16,310 bases of DNA from Bacillota bacterium (lineage in GTDB: Bacteria; Bacillota; Negativicutes; Sporomusales; Sporomusaceae): assembly GCA_023443285.1 (NCBI GenBank), contig JAEZVB010000130.1:1-16310 (forward strand). Direction: 5' to 3'. The notes under the pieces were generated by a model. The model saw only the letters and a program-made list of their open reading frames with translations. It was not told where the DNA came from and did not search any database. Of this stretch, positions 1-7,435 are shown in pieces (within the stretch, counting starts at the first letter, position 1; the number at the start of each line of letters is the position of its first letter). Position numbers and translations under genes: made by a program.

Positions 1-120
1 GCTGCTAAGGAAAGTGCTGCTAAGGAAAGCGCCACTAAGGAAAGCGCCGCTAAGGAAAGCGCCGCTAAGGAAAGTGCCACTAAGGAAAGCACCGCTAAAG
101 AGAGTCCGACTAAAGACCTA
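1..120 (+). repeat. 15-bp tandem repeat coding AAKES/ATKES pentapeptides
   Basis: Eight 15-base units read AAKES, AAKES, ATKES, AAKES, AAKES, ATKES, TAKES, PTKDL. The first six form two copies of a 45-base higher-order unit (AA-AA-AT). The array probably continues past the left edge. The last two units are degenerate, as expected at the end of an array. The Lys/Glu/Ala content suggests a charged helical or flexible stalk. Confidence 0.93.
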
Positions 121-2889
121 ACCAAGAAAGCTGGTATTAACAAGGAAAGTACACAGCGGGAAGACTATGATGAATATGGTTATGATAGAAAGGGCTTTAA
201 CAAAGATGGTTTTGATAAAGACGGATATGACCGAGAAGGGTTTAATTATGAGGGGTATAACCGTAGCGGTTTAGATCCTTGGGGATTTAACCGTCAGGGT
301 TATGGCAAGGATGGCTTCCACTGGAGCGGCTACAACCATGAGGGGTATAACCGCGAGGGCCGGCATTGGAGTGAGAATCCAGCTGCCGGTGACAGTCCGT
401 TTAATGTGGCTACCCGTAGCCCATTTGATGGCAGCCCGGTAGTTATCGGGGAATGGAAACCGACGAAACCGCCGCTTGGCCAGCCATATCCCCGAACTCT
501 CGAAAAGTATGGTGCCAAGCCGTGGACAACTGAACCGTCAGCACCTAAACCCACAACTACGGCAAGTGATTCAGGTATTATCGGACCGGAAGATCCGATG
601 AATACGTTAAAACATCATGGAGCAGACAAACCAAAGTCAGAAACGCTTGGTTCGGTTGATTCAAAATCGGGCAAGACGACCATACCTGGAACAGGCGATA
701 AGTCGGTGAAGCTGCCGCCCGATCAAGAAGTAAAACCAACAGGTATGCCTGCTGAACAGGGTGGGATTCCAGGGGATGCTTCAAATGGCTTCCCACGCGA
801 TGGTGAGAAAAAAATTCTTACTGGATCAACAGATGGCCGCAGTATGGAAATTGAATATGATGGTAAAACCGGTGAATGGAAAAACACCGAAACCGGTAAT
901 ACTGTCGATCCGGATAGGTTCCAGAAGTGGCAGGATGACTTGGCAGAAGACAAACGCCGCTCAGGCGAGGATTTGGAAAAAATGAGTCAGCGTACTGATG
1001 CTAACAGCAAAGCCATTGATAAAAATCTCAGCGACTGGAAGAAACTCGAAAAAATGCAGCAAGCGGCAGACAAGTACAACGTCGGTGAAAAGGGCGGGTC
1101 AGGCGATGTCGATAAGGCTATTCAGGATCTCAAGGATGATATGCTGGCCAATAAAGCAGTTGATGAGGATAAACTGGCGCGCATAAACAAGGTTATTGAC
1201 AGCAGAATCAAGGGGGCTTCTGCTGCTGATACCGACCGCTGGGAGGAAAAACCCTGGTATGAAGATCTGGATTCCGCTTTAAAAGCTAACGCCGAGACGG
1301 TCAGAAATGTTGTGACCGGTCAGGATTCGGAAGGGAATATTTCGTGGGCCGGCATTGGAGCCAGAACGCTTATCGGGGCTGCCACCGGCGGAGCATCCGA
1401 ATATATAATGACTGTAGCCGAAGCGTTAAGCCGGGTTAAAGAAGGCATTGACCGGGATGAATCTGGATTTAGAGCTACAGCCAGAGCTATTGGCATGGTT
1501 GTATTAGATGAAAGTGTCTCGCGGTATTTGGAGGCGGCTAGCAAACTCGGTATTGATGAAATGGCTCGCAGATACCCGGCGTTAACCAATAAGGTAGCCG
1601 ATACGCTGGAGACGGGCTTATTGAAGATTACCAAGGCTGATCAGGCAGCCAGTGCTTCCTTGGGATTAGTTTCTAAGGAAAGTGCGGCCGAGACAATAGA
1701 ACAGGTTGACAAGCAACTGGCAGAAAAGGCGGCAGATATGATGTCGCAAAAGGCTGCAACCGGGAGCGTAGATGTGGCAGCAGCAAAGAAGACGATGAAA
1801 AATACCTTGACTGATTTTGATAAATTACCGCCGGCTAAGCAACAGGACTTAATTAAGGAGCAGGCCATATATGATGAATATCGGATACAGGCTGAGGAAA
1901 AGGTCTGGAATTTGTCCGACAAAGTTCAACGGGGAGAACCGATATGTATCGATGACTTGTTGGATATGAAAGCAGATCCGGCAACCATGAGAGTTTTAAA
2001 AGACGTCCATGATGTGAAGGGTTTGGGGAAAGAACTGGGAACAGGCGGCACCCGTCAGGTGCAAACAGAATTTAACAATATATTAGATACGCATGTATAC
2101 CAGCCATCATATCGCGATGTGCAAAATTCGTTATCTGCGAGATACGACGGCGCAGAAATTCGCGTGGAAACAGTACGTACCCCCGGCAAAGAATATCAAC
2201 CTTGGGATGTCAACACTGACAATGATATTGTTGCCCTGCGGCGAGTGGATAGTTCTAATGGATCAGAGTGGGTAGAGGTTCCCCGCAGTGAGTGGGAAGA
2301 CATCTACTATGAGGCTTATGCCCGGAATACCGGATTTAACCCGGAAGCTGCAGCCCGTAAATTCCCCGGTGAAGACTGGAACGGTATGTCTGATGCCGAG
2401 CAGGCATGCAAATGGGCAGAATTGCACGGGGAAAGCCCGACCGATGTTTATCATCCAGAGGGAGCGAGGGATTTTAGCACACAGCGGACGGCTATGGCTG
2501 GCGGACAGCGGCCAGAACGGACCTTATATGACGAGACAGGCAAGCTGCAGCGTACCGCACTTGATTCAGAAGGTTTGGGCATGATGGAGAAAAATAAAAT
2601 CAACCATTATTGGGAAAAAGGTGACATGCGCAATCAAACTGAGGCCATGGAGCAGTTAAAAAAGGCTGGGGCACAAGCTCAGCAATTGGAAAATGGTTAC
2701 CGGGATATGGGTTATAAAATTGCCGATATGCCTGATGATATGAAAAAGGGGCTGGAGGTAGTCAATAACCGCGCTTTATCACCGGCAACCCGCGCAGCTC
2801 GGTTACTGGAACTAGGCTATGATACACCCGGCGATTTTGTGGAGAAGCTGACCAGTCGTATTGGTGCCATCAGAGCAGCACGTAAATGA
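1..2889 (+). CDS. Large modular repeat protein of unknown function (5' end outside the window)
   Basis: The frame is open from the first base to TGA at 2887-2889, giving 962 residues with no start, so the N-terminus lies upstream. A GTG at 406 is in frame but has no ribosome site, and the coding repeats before it show it is internal. In order: KES-type pentapeptides (codons 1-40), [YF][ND]xxG pentapeptides (codons 56-120), a Pro/Lys/Gly/Thr-rich linker, a charged helical stretch (about 910-1240), a Gly/Ala-rich hydrophobic segment (1342-1428), a long helical middle, and a compact C-terminal domain. That domain has NTDND (2212-2226), a Trp-rich PRSEWEDIYYEAY stretch and DVYHPEGARDFSTQ (2443-2484). 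I do not recognise the function. From memory, the C-terminal half resembles large uncharacterised Gram-positive proteins. The hydrophobic segment and modular plan would also suit a toxin-like effector, but no catalytic motif proves it. It heads the zinc-ribbon genes downstream. Confidence 0.85.
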   Translation, partial: AAKESAAKESATKESAAKESAAKESATKESTAKESPTKDLTKKAGINKESTQREDYDEYGYDRKGFNKDGFDKDGYDREGFNYEGYNRSGLDPWGFNRQGYGKDGFHWSGYNHEGYNREGRHWSENPAAGDSPFNVATRSPFDGSPVVIGEWKPTKPPLGQPYPRTLEKYGAKPWTTEPSAPKPTTTASDSGIIGPEDPMNTLKHHGADKPKSETLGSVDSKSGKTTIPGTGDKSVKLPPDQEVKPTGMPAEQGGIPGDASNGFPRDGEKKILTGSTDGRSMEIEYDGKTGEWKNTETGNTVDPDRFQKWQDDLAEDKRRSGEDLEKMSQRTDANSKAIDKNLSDWKKLEKMQQAADKYNVGEKGGSGDVDKAIQDLKDDMLANKAVDEDKLARINKVIDSRIKGASAADTDRWEEKPWYEDLDSALKANAETVRNVVTGQDSEGNISWAGIGARTLIGAATGGASEYIMTVAEALSRVKEGIDRDESGFRATARAIGMVVLDESVSRYLEAASKLGIDEMARRYPALTNKVADTLETGLLKITKADQAASASLGLVSKESAAETIEQVDKQLAEKAADMMSQKAATGSVDVAAAKKTMKNTLTDFDKLPPAKQQDLIKEQAIYDEYRIQAEEKVWNLSDKVQRGEPICIDDLLDMKADPATMRVLKDVHDVKGLGKELGTGGTRQVQTEFNNILDTHVYQPSYRDVQNSLSARYDGAEIRVETVRTPGKEYQPWDVNTDNDIVALRRVDSSNGSEWVEVPRSEWEDIYYEAYARNTGFNPEAAARKFPGEDWNGMSDAEQACKWAELHGESPTDVYHPEGARDFSTQRTAMAGGQRPERTLYDETGKLQRTALDSEGLGMMEKNKINHYWEKGDMRNQTEAMEQLKKAGAQAQQLENGYRDMGYKIADMPDDMKKGLEVVNNRALSPATRAARLLELGYDTPGDFVEKLTSRIGAIRAARK
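166..360 (+). repeat. 13 tandem [YF][ND]xxG pentapeptides
   Basis: Thirteen consecutive pentapeptides follow the pattern aromatic, Asp/Asn, two variable residues, Gly: YDEYG, YDRKG, FNKDG, FDKDG, YDREG, FNYEG, YNRSG, LDPWG, FNRQG, YGKDG, FHWSG, YNHEG, YNREG. The period is again 15 bases, but the DNA has diverged more than in the KES array. Such aromatic/Gly repeats occur in assorted bacterial and protist proteins; their role here is unknown. Confidence 0.93.
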
Positions 2890-2920
2890 ACTTACATCAG
2901 TGTTGCGTATAATCGGTAAC

Positions 2921-2946
2921 TCAGGTGGGGTGACTACCCCGCCTGA
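2921..2946 (+). other. Intergenic hairpin without a U-tract
   Basis: TCAGGTGGGG (2921-2930) and CCCCGCCTGA (2937-2946) pair over 10 bp with one G-T wobble around a TGACTA loop. No T-run follows, so it is not a classical intrinsic terminator. It sits 32 bases after the stop of the large gene and 84 before the next start. It could stabilise or process mRNA, or be a weak pause site. Confidence 0.5.
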
Positions 2947-3015
2947 ATCAGTACCGCCTCTGACCAAATTGGCAAACAGATTAAATTTAGATAAGCGGTG
3001 ACGTGGTAAGTAAAC

Positions 3016-3023
3016 GAGGAGGA
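3016..3023 (+). promoter_or_regulatory. Ribosome binding site fixing the start at 3030
   Basis: GAGGAGGA lies 6 bases before ATG 3030. It lies inside the frame of an upstream GTG (3003), which has no ribosome site of its own, so ATG 3030 is preferred. Confidence 0.8.
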
Positions 3024-3029
3024 ATTTAC

Positions 3030-4142
3030 ATGGATATGACGAAAAAGCAAGCTTCTGACACGCACCTTTTTAAGCTAGCCCCAGGAGATATCAATCATTT
3101 ATTCAGACACTCGGGAGTGACAGGCAACAGTCTTTCCCCTTTTCAATATAATGCCGAGCAAGCTGAGACAAGCAGCCCGTCACAAGGTTTTCAGGTTTTG
3201 AGCGAGCATCCCTCCTTTGCAAAAATAAGCCGTCAACTCCTGGCGCCTGATGTAAAGCTTTTGTGCCATAGCGGCGGCAGTGTTGCTGTCGAGGAGCAAT
3301 ATCATATACTATTGTCCGTTGAAGATGCGGCAGTGGTTGCTCATTTAACAAACTCCCAGGATGAACTGGTTATTTTATACTTTAAGGACATGGAGACATA
3401 CCTTCATTGGTGGGTTGGTATCTATGGCACTGAAGGCAGTGATGATTATGCCCAACTGTTTTTAGAGCAGGAAGATATTGAAGTATTGGTTTGTGCCTTA
3501 CATTGTATCGATATTTACAGACGCGCCTATATGGAAAGCATGTTAGATTACCGCACGGCGTTGGATTTGTCTATTAATACCACTGACTATGTGCAGTTAC
3601 TAAAAAAGGCTTTAGGTAGTGCTGACCTTCGCTGGATAATAGCCAGCCTGTTTGAACTGACACCCGGCCTAAAACAAGCCAATATTTCCTTAAAACCAGA
3701 ACATATCAGTAGAGTATGCCAACAGGGACTTTTAAAGAACAGTGATGATTCCATGCTAACTTTGGATAAAACGGCTGTTGCTCTGGGAACCGAATTTTTG
3801 CTGACATGGATGGGAGCAGTGGGCTGGCGGGCCTCGCATTTAGTAAACGGCGAGGAACATACCCTGGCGCAAGGCTTATTGTCCGCTACGTCATTTGCGA
3901 ACCATATGTTTTCTTTTTATACCGAAGATGGTTCTTCCTATCGTTTTTCCCATCTGGCCGGTTCGCGGGCAGCGTTGCTAAAAAAACTGCACAAATTATT
4001 GGAGGATTTGCGACAAAAGACCAGCGGTGCTGTGCTTGCCAAGCCGCTTCCCCATATCAAGCGAGCTAGGTTTTGTGGGCAATGCGGCAGTGAGATTCGT
4101 ACAAATAATAAATTTTGTGTAGATTGCGGCGCTCCGATATAA
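3030..4142 (+). CDS. Soluble protein with C-terminal zinc ribbon, unknown function
   Basis: The 370-residue protein starts at ATG 3030, chosen for its strong ribosome site; ATG 3036 is an alternative. No signal peptide or clear membrane segment is visible, so it is probably cytoplasmic. Residues 1 to about 335 form a mixed alpha/beta region I cannot assign to a family. The last 25 residues are a classical zinc ribbon, FCGQCG and FCVDCG, with C349, C352, C363 and C366 as ligands (CxxC-x10-CxxC). The next gene starts about 20 bases downstream and carries an almost identical ribbon at its N-terminus, implying a joint role. A C-terminal ribbon behind a folded domain often serves protein-protein contact, but that is family knowledge and is not shown here. 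Confidence 0.85.
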   Translation: MDMTKKQASDTHLFKLAPGDINHLFRHSGVTGNSLSPFQYNAEQAETSSPSQGFQVLSEHPSFAKISRQLLAPDVKLLCHSGGSVAVEEQYHILLSVEDAAVVAHLTNSQDELVILYFKDMETYLHWWVGIYGTEGSDDYAQLFLEQEDIEVLVCALHCIDIYRRAYMESMLDYRTALDLSINTTDYVQLLKKALGSADLRWIIASLFELTPGLKQANISLKPEHISRVCQQGLLKNSDDSMLTLDKTAVALGTEFLLTWMGAVGWRASHLVNGEEHTLAQGLLSATSFANHMFSFYTEDGSSYRFSHLAGSRAALLKKLHKLLEDLRQKTSGAVLAKPLPHIKRARFCGQCGSEIRTNNKFCVDCGAPI

Positions 4143-4162
4143 GTAAAGAAAAGTAGGTGAAA

Positions 4163-5134
4163 ATGATGGGCAATATAAAGTTTTGCGGTCATTGCGGCAC
4201 TGAAATACAATCCTTGGATCGGTTTTGCGGCAATTGTGGTGTCGATGTGCGTACCATGGCAACTGCCGACACTTTTGAGAAAACGCAAGAATCGCCAGTG
4301 GTACCGCTTACCCCTGTAGTTAACACTTCAACTCCTGAATATCAGAAGTCGATTGTCAATAGCGGTGACAACAATAAACGGGCATTAATAGTATTCACGG
4401 TAATGCTGGCAGTAGTCTTATTGGGTGGCAGTGGTTTTTACTGGTGGCTGGCTCACGTTGAAACACAAAACATGGTAGCCGCAAGTGGGGCGCCGCAAAC
4501 TACCGGCCAGGAACAAAAGCCACAAACTGTTGCTGCGAGCATCGATCTTAGCCGAGCAGAAACTTATTTGCCGGCACCCAATCTACGGTGTGAGTTTTTT
4601 GCTAATCATCCTGACGGAACTTCCGGGAATGTCACTCGCATCAGCGGCCATGTTGCCGCATCTAGGGCAATCCGGGTCAGTGAGGTGGAAATTGGTGAAC
4701 GGGATGGCCGGGAATTTGGCTATGGCTTCCATTATCTCCAGCGTCCGGACGGTATTTATTATATCTATGATCAAACCCCGACGGAAGCAGTTCCTGCTCT
4801 GAAAAACAATCTAACTGTTGGTCAGACCTGGCAGCAAAAAAATCAGTTTGGCCTTGTGGTCTGGCGGGTACTGGCGGTAGGGGCAAGCGTGGATTTAGGC
4901 TTTACCAGTCTAAAAGATTGTGTGGTGGTTGAAGAAGATAATCAGGCGGTTGGTGAACGAATAATCACTTATTATGCACCAGGGCTGGGCAGGGTGCTGG
5001 TCAAAAGTCCCGGCGGCACCGAATTTTTCAAGCTGACTGCTTATCATAAAATAGATAACATAGAGGCGTCTAATACCGTGAAAAAGTGGTCTCCCAACTA
5101 TACGGAAATTCGCGCTGACCGTATATTAAATTAG
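4163..5134 (+). CDS. Zinc-ribbon, single-pass membrane protein with extracytoplasmic domain
   Basis: About 323 residues. AAGTAGGTGA at 4151-4160 serves ATG 4163 or ATG 4166; GTG 4157 lies inside the ribosome site and is less likely. The N-terminus is a zinc ribbon, FCGHCG and FCGNCG (C8, C11, C22, C25). A Thr/Pro-rich linker leads to one membrane helix at about residues 74-96, then a Gln/Thr-rich linker and an outer domain of about 190 residues rich in predicted strands. The expected topology is ribbon inside, C-terminal domain outside. The outer domain has a YYAPGLGRVLVKSPGG stretch that, from memory, resembles beta-rich lipoprotein domains of Firmicutes. Its function is unknown. It sits between the soluble ribbon protein and a multi-pass membrane protein, with gaps of about 20 bases each side. 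Confidence 0.85.
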   Translation: MMGNIKFCGHCGTEIQSLDRFCGNCGVDVRTMATADTFEKTQESPVVPLTPVVNTSTPEYQKSIVNSGDNNKRALIVFTVMLAVVLLGGSGFYWWLAHVETQNMVAASGAPQTTGQEQKPQTVAASIDLSRAETYLPAPNLRCEFFANHPDGTSGNVTRISGHVAASRAIRVSEVEIGERDGREFGYGFHYLQRPDGIYYIYDQTPTEAVPALKNNLTVGQTWQQKNQFGLVVWRVLAVGASVDLGFTSLKDCVVVEEDNQAVGERIITYYAPGLGRVLVKSPGGTEFFKLTAYHKIDNIEASNTVKKWSPNYTEIRADRILN

Positions 5135-5155
5135 TAGCGTGGGGAAGGTGATTGA

Positions 5156-6430
5156 ATGGATGGAGATAACTTAACCTATCGCTATATGAATTTTTGGCGT
5201 CGGCTTATTTTGCTGGCAGCGATTATTATCGGTAGTATGCTGATTTTTTATAAAGTCCCGGCATTGCTGACAGTTAGCTGGGTTGACTTTACCGTGCTGC
5301 AGCAGCAGGAGTCCAAGCCAGCTTTTGGATTTGTCAGTGAGGAACGCAAAAGATTGCAGGCATTGCCGCTGGAACAGTATATTAAGGAAAAAACGCAAGG
5401 AAAAGTTTTTTCTCTGGATGCTGTTGCTTGGCAACACTTTTTTAAGGATATTTACTTGGCAGAAACAGGCCAGCGAGAAGCCAAATACGCAGAACGCATC
5501 AGTTCGCGGGATGTTGACAGATTAAAATGGCAAACTGGCAAAGAGGTTTATGCAGCTCCCGTATTTTTCGCGGTAGATGAATTTCCCCTAGGTGAGTGGA
5601 CCTTATTACCTAAGGAGCGGGAGTTTGTGTATTTAGCCACAGTATACGATGGCAGCACGAAGTATTTGCGGCTAGAATATCATGATTATCTTACTGCCAG
5701 TAACCCGATGGCCAGCGTATATCCTGAACCGCCCAAACAGCTATATTATCCTTATCGAATTTTTGGCTTAGGTGTGCTGGCGATAGGCTTACTGTTGGCA
5801 GTTTTTCTTCCCAAACCTCGCAAACAGGAAAATATCATTGAATATCCCAACTCCCGCCTAATCGCAGGTGACATAGTGGCCGTAATATTATTGCTGCTCT
5901 TTTGGGGATTGCCGTTTTTGATAAACGGCGGGACAGTCCAGGCTGTGAGCGGCTGGTGGGGACTAAGTCTGGTATTTTGGCTTTTAGCCGTGGGTCCGGT
6001 GTTCATTCTGTACGCTTCGGCTCTGTATGCTTCCTTTCAAGTGCGGCTAGGCGAACAGAGCTTTAATATTGCCAGGGCGGGCGGCGAACGAGAATATCCA
6101 TATGATACTGTAGAGAAAGTTGAACAGGTAGAACTCCGCAGTCCGGCCTGGTTTCGCAAGCTATTTTGGTGGGTGTTAGTGTTTTCCTTCTTAAGTGGCC
6201 GCGGGGTATCTGCCAGCACGGCAGGAACCCATCTGTTAAATACAGCGGCAGCATATACCGGGTTAGCTTTATATTTTAAAGACGGACAAATAAAATATAT
6301 CTGGATTACCGATGCGCTGGGCAATGTTATATTGCCAGGATATGAGCGGATTATACAGGCGCTGGAAGCCAAGGGCGTTCCTTACCGTAATTCCGGCAGG
6401 GTAATAGAGAAGCTTTTACCATTGCCATAA
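5156..6430 (+). CDS. Four-helix membrane protein, unknown function
   Basis: The 424-residue protein starts at ATG 5156 behind GGGGAAGGTGA. Hydrophobic segments lie at about residues 17-32, 200-219, 234-258 and 267-294. Between helices 1 and 2 is a domain of about 165 residues that should face outside. After helix 4 comes a cytoplasmic domain of about 130 residues beginning RLGEQSFNI and containing YPYDTVEKVEQVEL. That pattern of short strands recalls the bacterial PH-like domains of membrane-anchored Firmicutes proteins, but the match is by eye only. It is the one small protein of the cluster without a zinc ribbon. The gap of 21 bases to the gene before it indicates co-transcription, so it may form the membrane core with the ribbon protein just upstream. 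Confidence 0.82.
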   Translation: MDGDNLTYRYMNFWRRLILLAAIIIGSMLIFYKVPALLTVSWVDFTVLQQQESKPAFGFVSEERKRLQALPLEQYIKEKTQGKVFSLDAVAWQHFFKDIYLAETGQREAKYAERISSRDVDRLKWQTGKEVYAAPVFFAVDEFPLGEWTLLPKEREFVYLATVYDGSTKYLRLEYHDYLTASNPMASVYPEPPKQLYYPYRIFGLGVLAIGLLLAVFLPKPRKQENIIEYPNSRLIAGDIVAVILLLLFWGLPFLINGGTVQAVSGWWGLSLVFWLLAVGPVFILYASALYASFQVRLGEQSFNIARAGGEREYPYDTVEKVEQVELRSPAWFRKLFWWVLVFSFLSGRGVSASTAGTHLLNTAAAYTGLALYFKDGQIKYIWITDALGNVILPGYERIIQALEAKGVPYRNSGRVIEKLLPLP

Positions 6431-6517
6431 GGGAAAGCAGTAGAATAGGTTGCGGTTGTCAGTATAGGTATAAGCGGTTGACCGGACTCAATATAATGAA
6501 ATGAGGTTGTTATTTAT

Positions 6518-7189
6518 ATGTTTTGTCCGCATTGCAGATTAGATTCCGTGAATAATATAAAATTTTGTACTTACTGCGGTAAAGCTATACCAAACTCAGA
6601 GGCAGAGGGAGCAACCTTGATTGGCTTTTCCTCGCGCATACATGATCCGGCTTTCGCCAACTACCTTAAAAATACTAAGAGTTGGGCAATTATATTTGCA
6701 TTATGTTTAGCACTTATTGTTGTAATAAGTTTTTATATTTATGGCGAAACCAGTTCGGAAATGGACAATCCTGAGGCGCTATTCATCGGACTGACTATCG
6801 GCGGCATGTTTATAGCCATAGCTATGCTAAAAATTGGGGGCATCAATCGGAACCGTACTTGGGATGGTCAGATAGTGGACAAGAAGATTGTGCAAAAAAG
6901 CCGGCGGCGTAATGCCGGCAATAATGATTATTATTGGGATGACTATATTTTATATACGGTTTTTATTCGCAGTGACAGCGGTAAACTGCATTCGGTCAGT
7001 GCTGAGGACGATGACACCATCTTTAATTATTTCCAAATCGGTGACAGAGTGCGGCATCACGGAGGCTTAAATTCTTACGAAAAATACGATAAATCCCAAG
7101 ATGATATTATCTTTTGCAATGCTTGCGCAAGCTTAAATGATATTCGTGATAATCATTGCTTCCGCTGTAATTGTCCGCTGCTTAAATGA
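6518..7189 (+). CDS. Membrane protein with zinc ribbons at both ends
   Basis: The 223-residue protein begins at ATG 6518; the ribosome site is weak (GAGG, 11 bases upstream). The N-terminal ribbon is MFCPHC and FCTYCG (C3, C6, C17, C20). Two membrane helices lie at about residues 52-73 and 87-108, so both ends should be cytoplasmic. Residues from about 115 to 195 look like a small beta domain, with VDKKIV, YTVFIRSDSGK and GDRVRHHGG, similar in style to DUF3592-type domains (tentative). The C-terminus carries a second CxxC pair set, FCNACA and CFRCNC (C200, C203, C214, C217, with C219 as a spare). The 87-base gap before it is longer than the others in the cluster, so it could have its own promoter, though none is convincing. 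Its function is unknown. Confidence 0.84.
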   Translation: MFCPHCRLDSVNNIKFCTYCGKAIPNSEAEGATLIGFSSRIHDPAFANYLKNTKSWAIIFALCLALIVVISFYIYGETSSEMDNPEALFIGLTIGGMFIAIAMLKIGGINRNRTWDGQIVDKKIVQKSRRRNAGNNDYYWDDYILYTVFIRSDSGKLHSVSAEDDDTIFNYFQIGDRVRHHGGLNSYEKYDKSQDDIIFCNACASLNDIRDNHCFRCNCPLLK

Positions 7190-7257
7190 AGTTTATTCTG
7201 CGAGTAATTAAAATCTTTCAATTCTTCTTGATTTATAATTTGTCGGGAGACTTATCT

Positions 7258-7271
7258 GCAACCGAGGTTGC
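7258..7271. promoter_or_regulatory. Inverted repeat upstream of the cooS promoter, possible operator
   Basis: GCAACC-GA-GGTTGC is a perfect 6-bp inverted repeat with a 2-base centre, 14 bases before the -35 box. It is too short for a terminator and has no T-run. It could be an activator or repressor site. It does not match the CooA, Fnr or Rex consensus as I know them. Confidence 0.35.
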
Positions 7272-7285
7272 TTCAGCAAAAAAAC

Positions 7286-7314
7286 TTGACAGCGGCCAGT
7301 TTTGATGGTAACAT
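7286..7314 (+). promoter_or_regulatory. Vegetative promoter of the cooS operon
   Basis: A perfect -35 TTGACA (7286-7291) is followed 17 bases later by TAACAT (7309-7314), directly preceded by TGG, an extended -10 (TGn). Transcription should start near 7320, giving a leader of about 115 bases before the cooS start. It is the only convincing promoter between the zinc-ribbon genes and cooS. Confidence 0.72.
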
Positions 7315-7364
7315 TTCTTCATATTAAAAATAAATATCGTATATAGCTGATCAGAGAACTGAAG

Positions 7365-7407
7365 GCTGAGCTTACCTGTTAGGGGTAAACTCAGCTTTTT
7401 TGTTTTT
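7365..7407 (+). terminator. Intrinsic terminator in the cooS leader, probable attenuator
   Basis: GCTGAGCTTACC (7365-7376) pairs with GGTAAACTCAGC (7384-7395) over 12 positions with one C-A mismatch, with a 7-base loop. TTTTTT, G and TTTTT follow (7396-7407). It lies downstream of the cooS promoter and upstream of its ribosome site, so transcripts from that promoter must pass it. It may also stop read-through from the zinc-ribbon genes. I could not identify a clear antiterminator or known riboswitch in the roughly 45 bases before it. Confidence 0.75.
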
Positions 7408-7421
7408 CAGTATACAATAGT

Positions 7422-7427
7422 AGGAGG
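7422..7427 (+). promoter_or_regulatory. Ribosome binding site of cooS
   Basis: AGGAGG lies 8 bases before GTG 7436. It decides for this GTG over the in-frame ATG at 7451, which is too far away. Confidence 0.85.
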
Positions 7428-7435
7428 TCGTACAA

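Noticed and set aside
406..2889. GTG at 406 as the true start of the large gene
   Set aside because: The same frame is open to base 1 and codes regular peptide repeats, and no ribosome site precedes 406.
3938..4288. 116-codon minus-strand frame opposite the zinc-ribbon genes
   Set aside because: It lies across two well-supported + strand genes, has no ribosome site and looks like a complementary-strand shadow.
6456..6497. Possible promoter with TATAAT (6492-6497) before the 6518 gene
   Set aside because: No -35 hexamer at 16-18 bases upstream; TTGACC at 6478 is only 8 bases away and TTGTCA at 6456 is too far.
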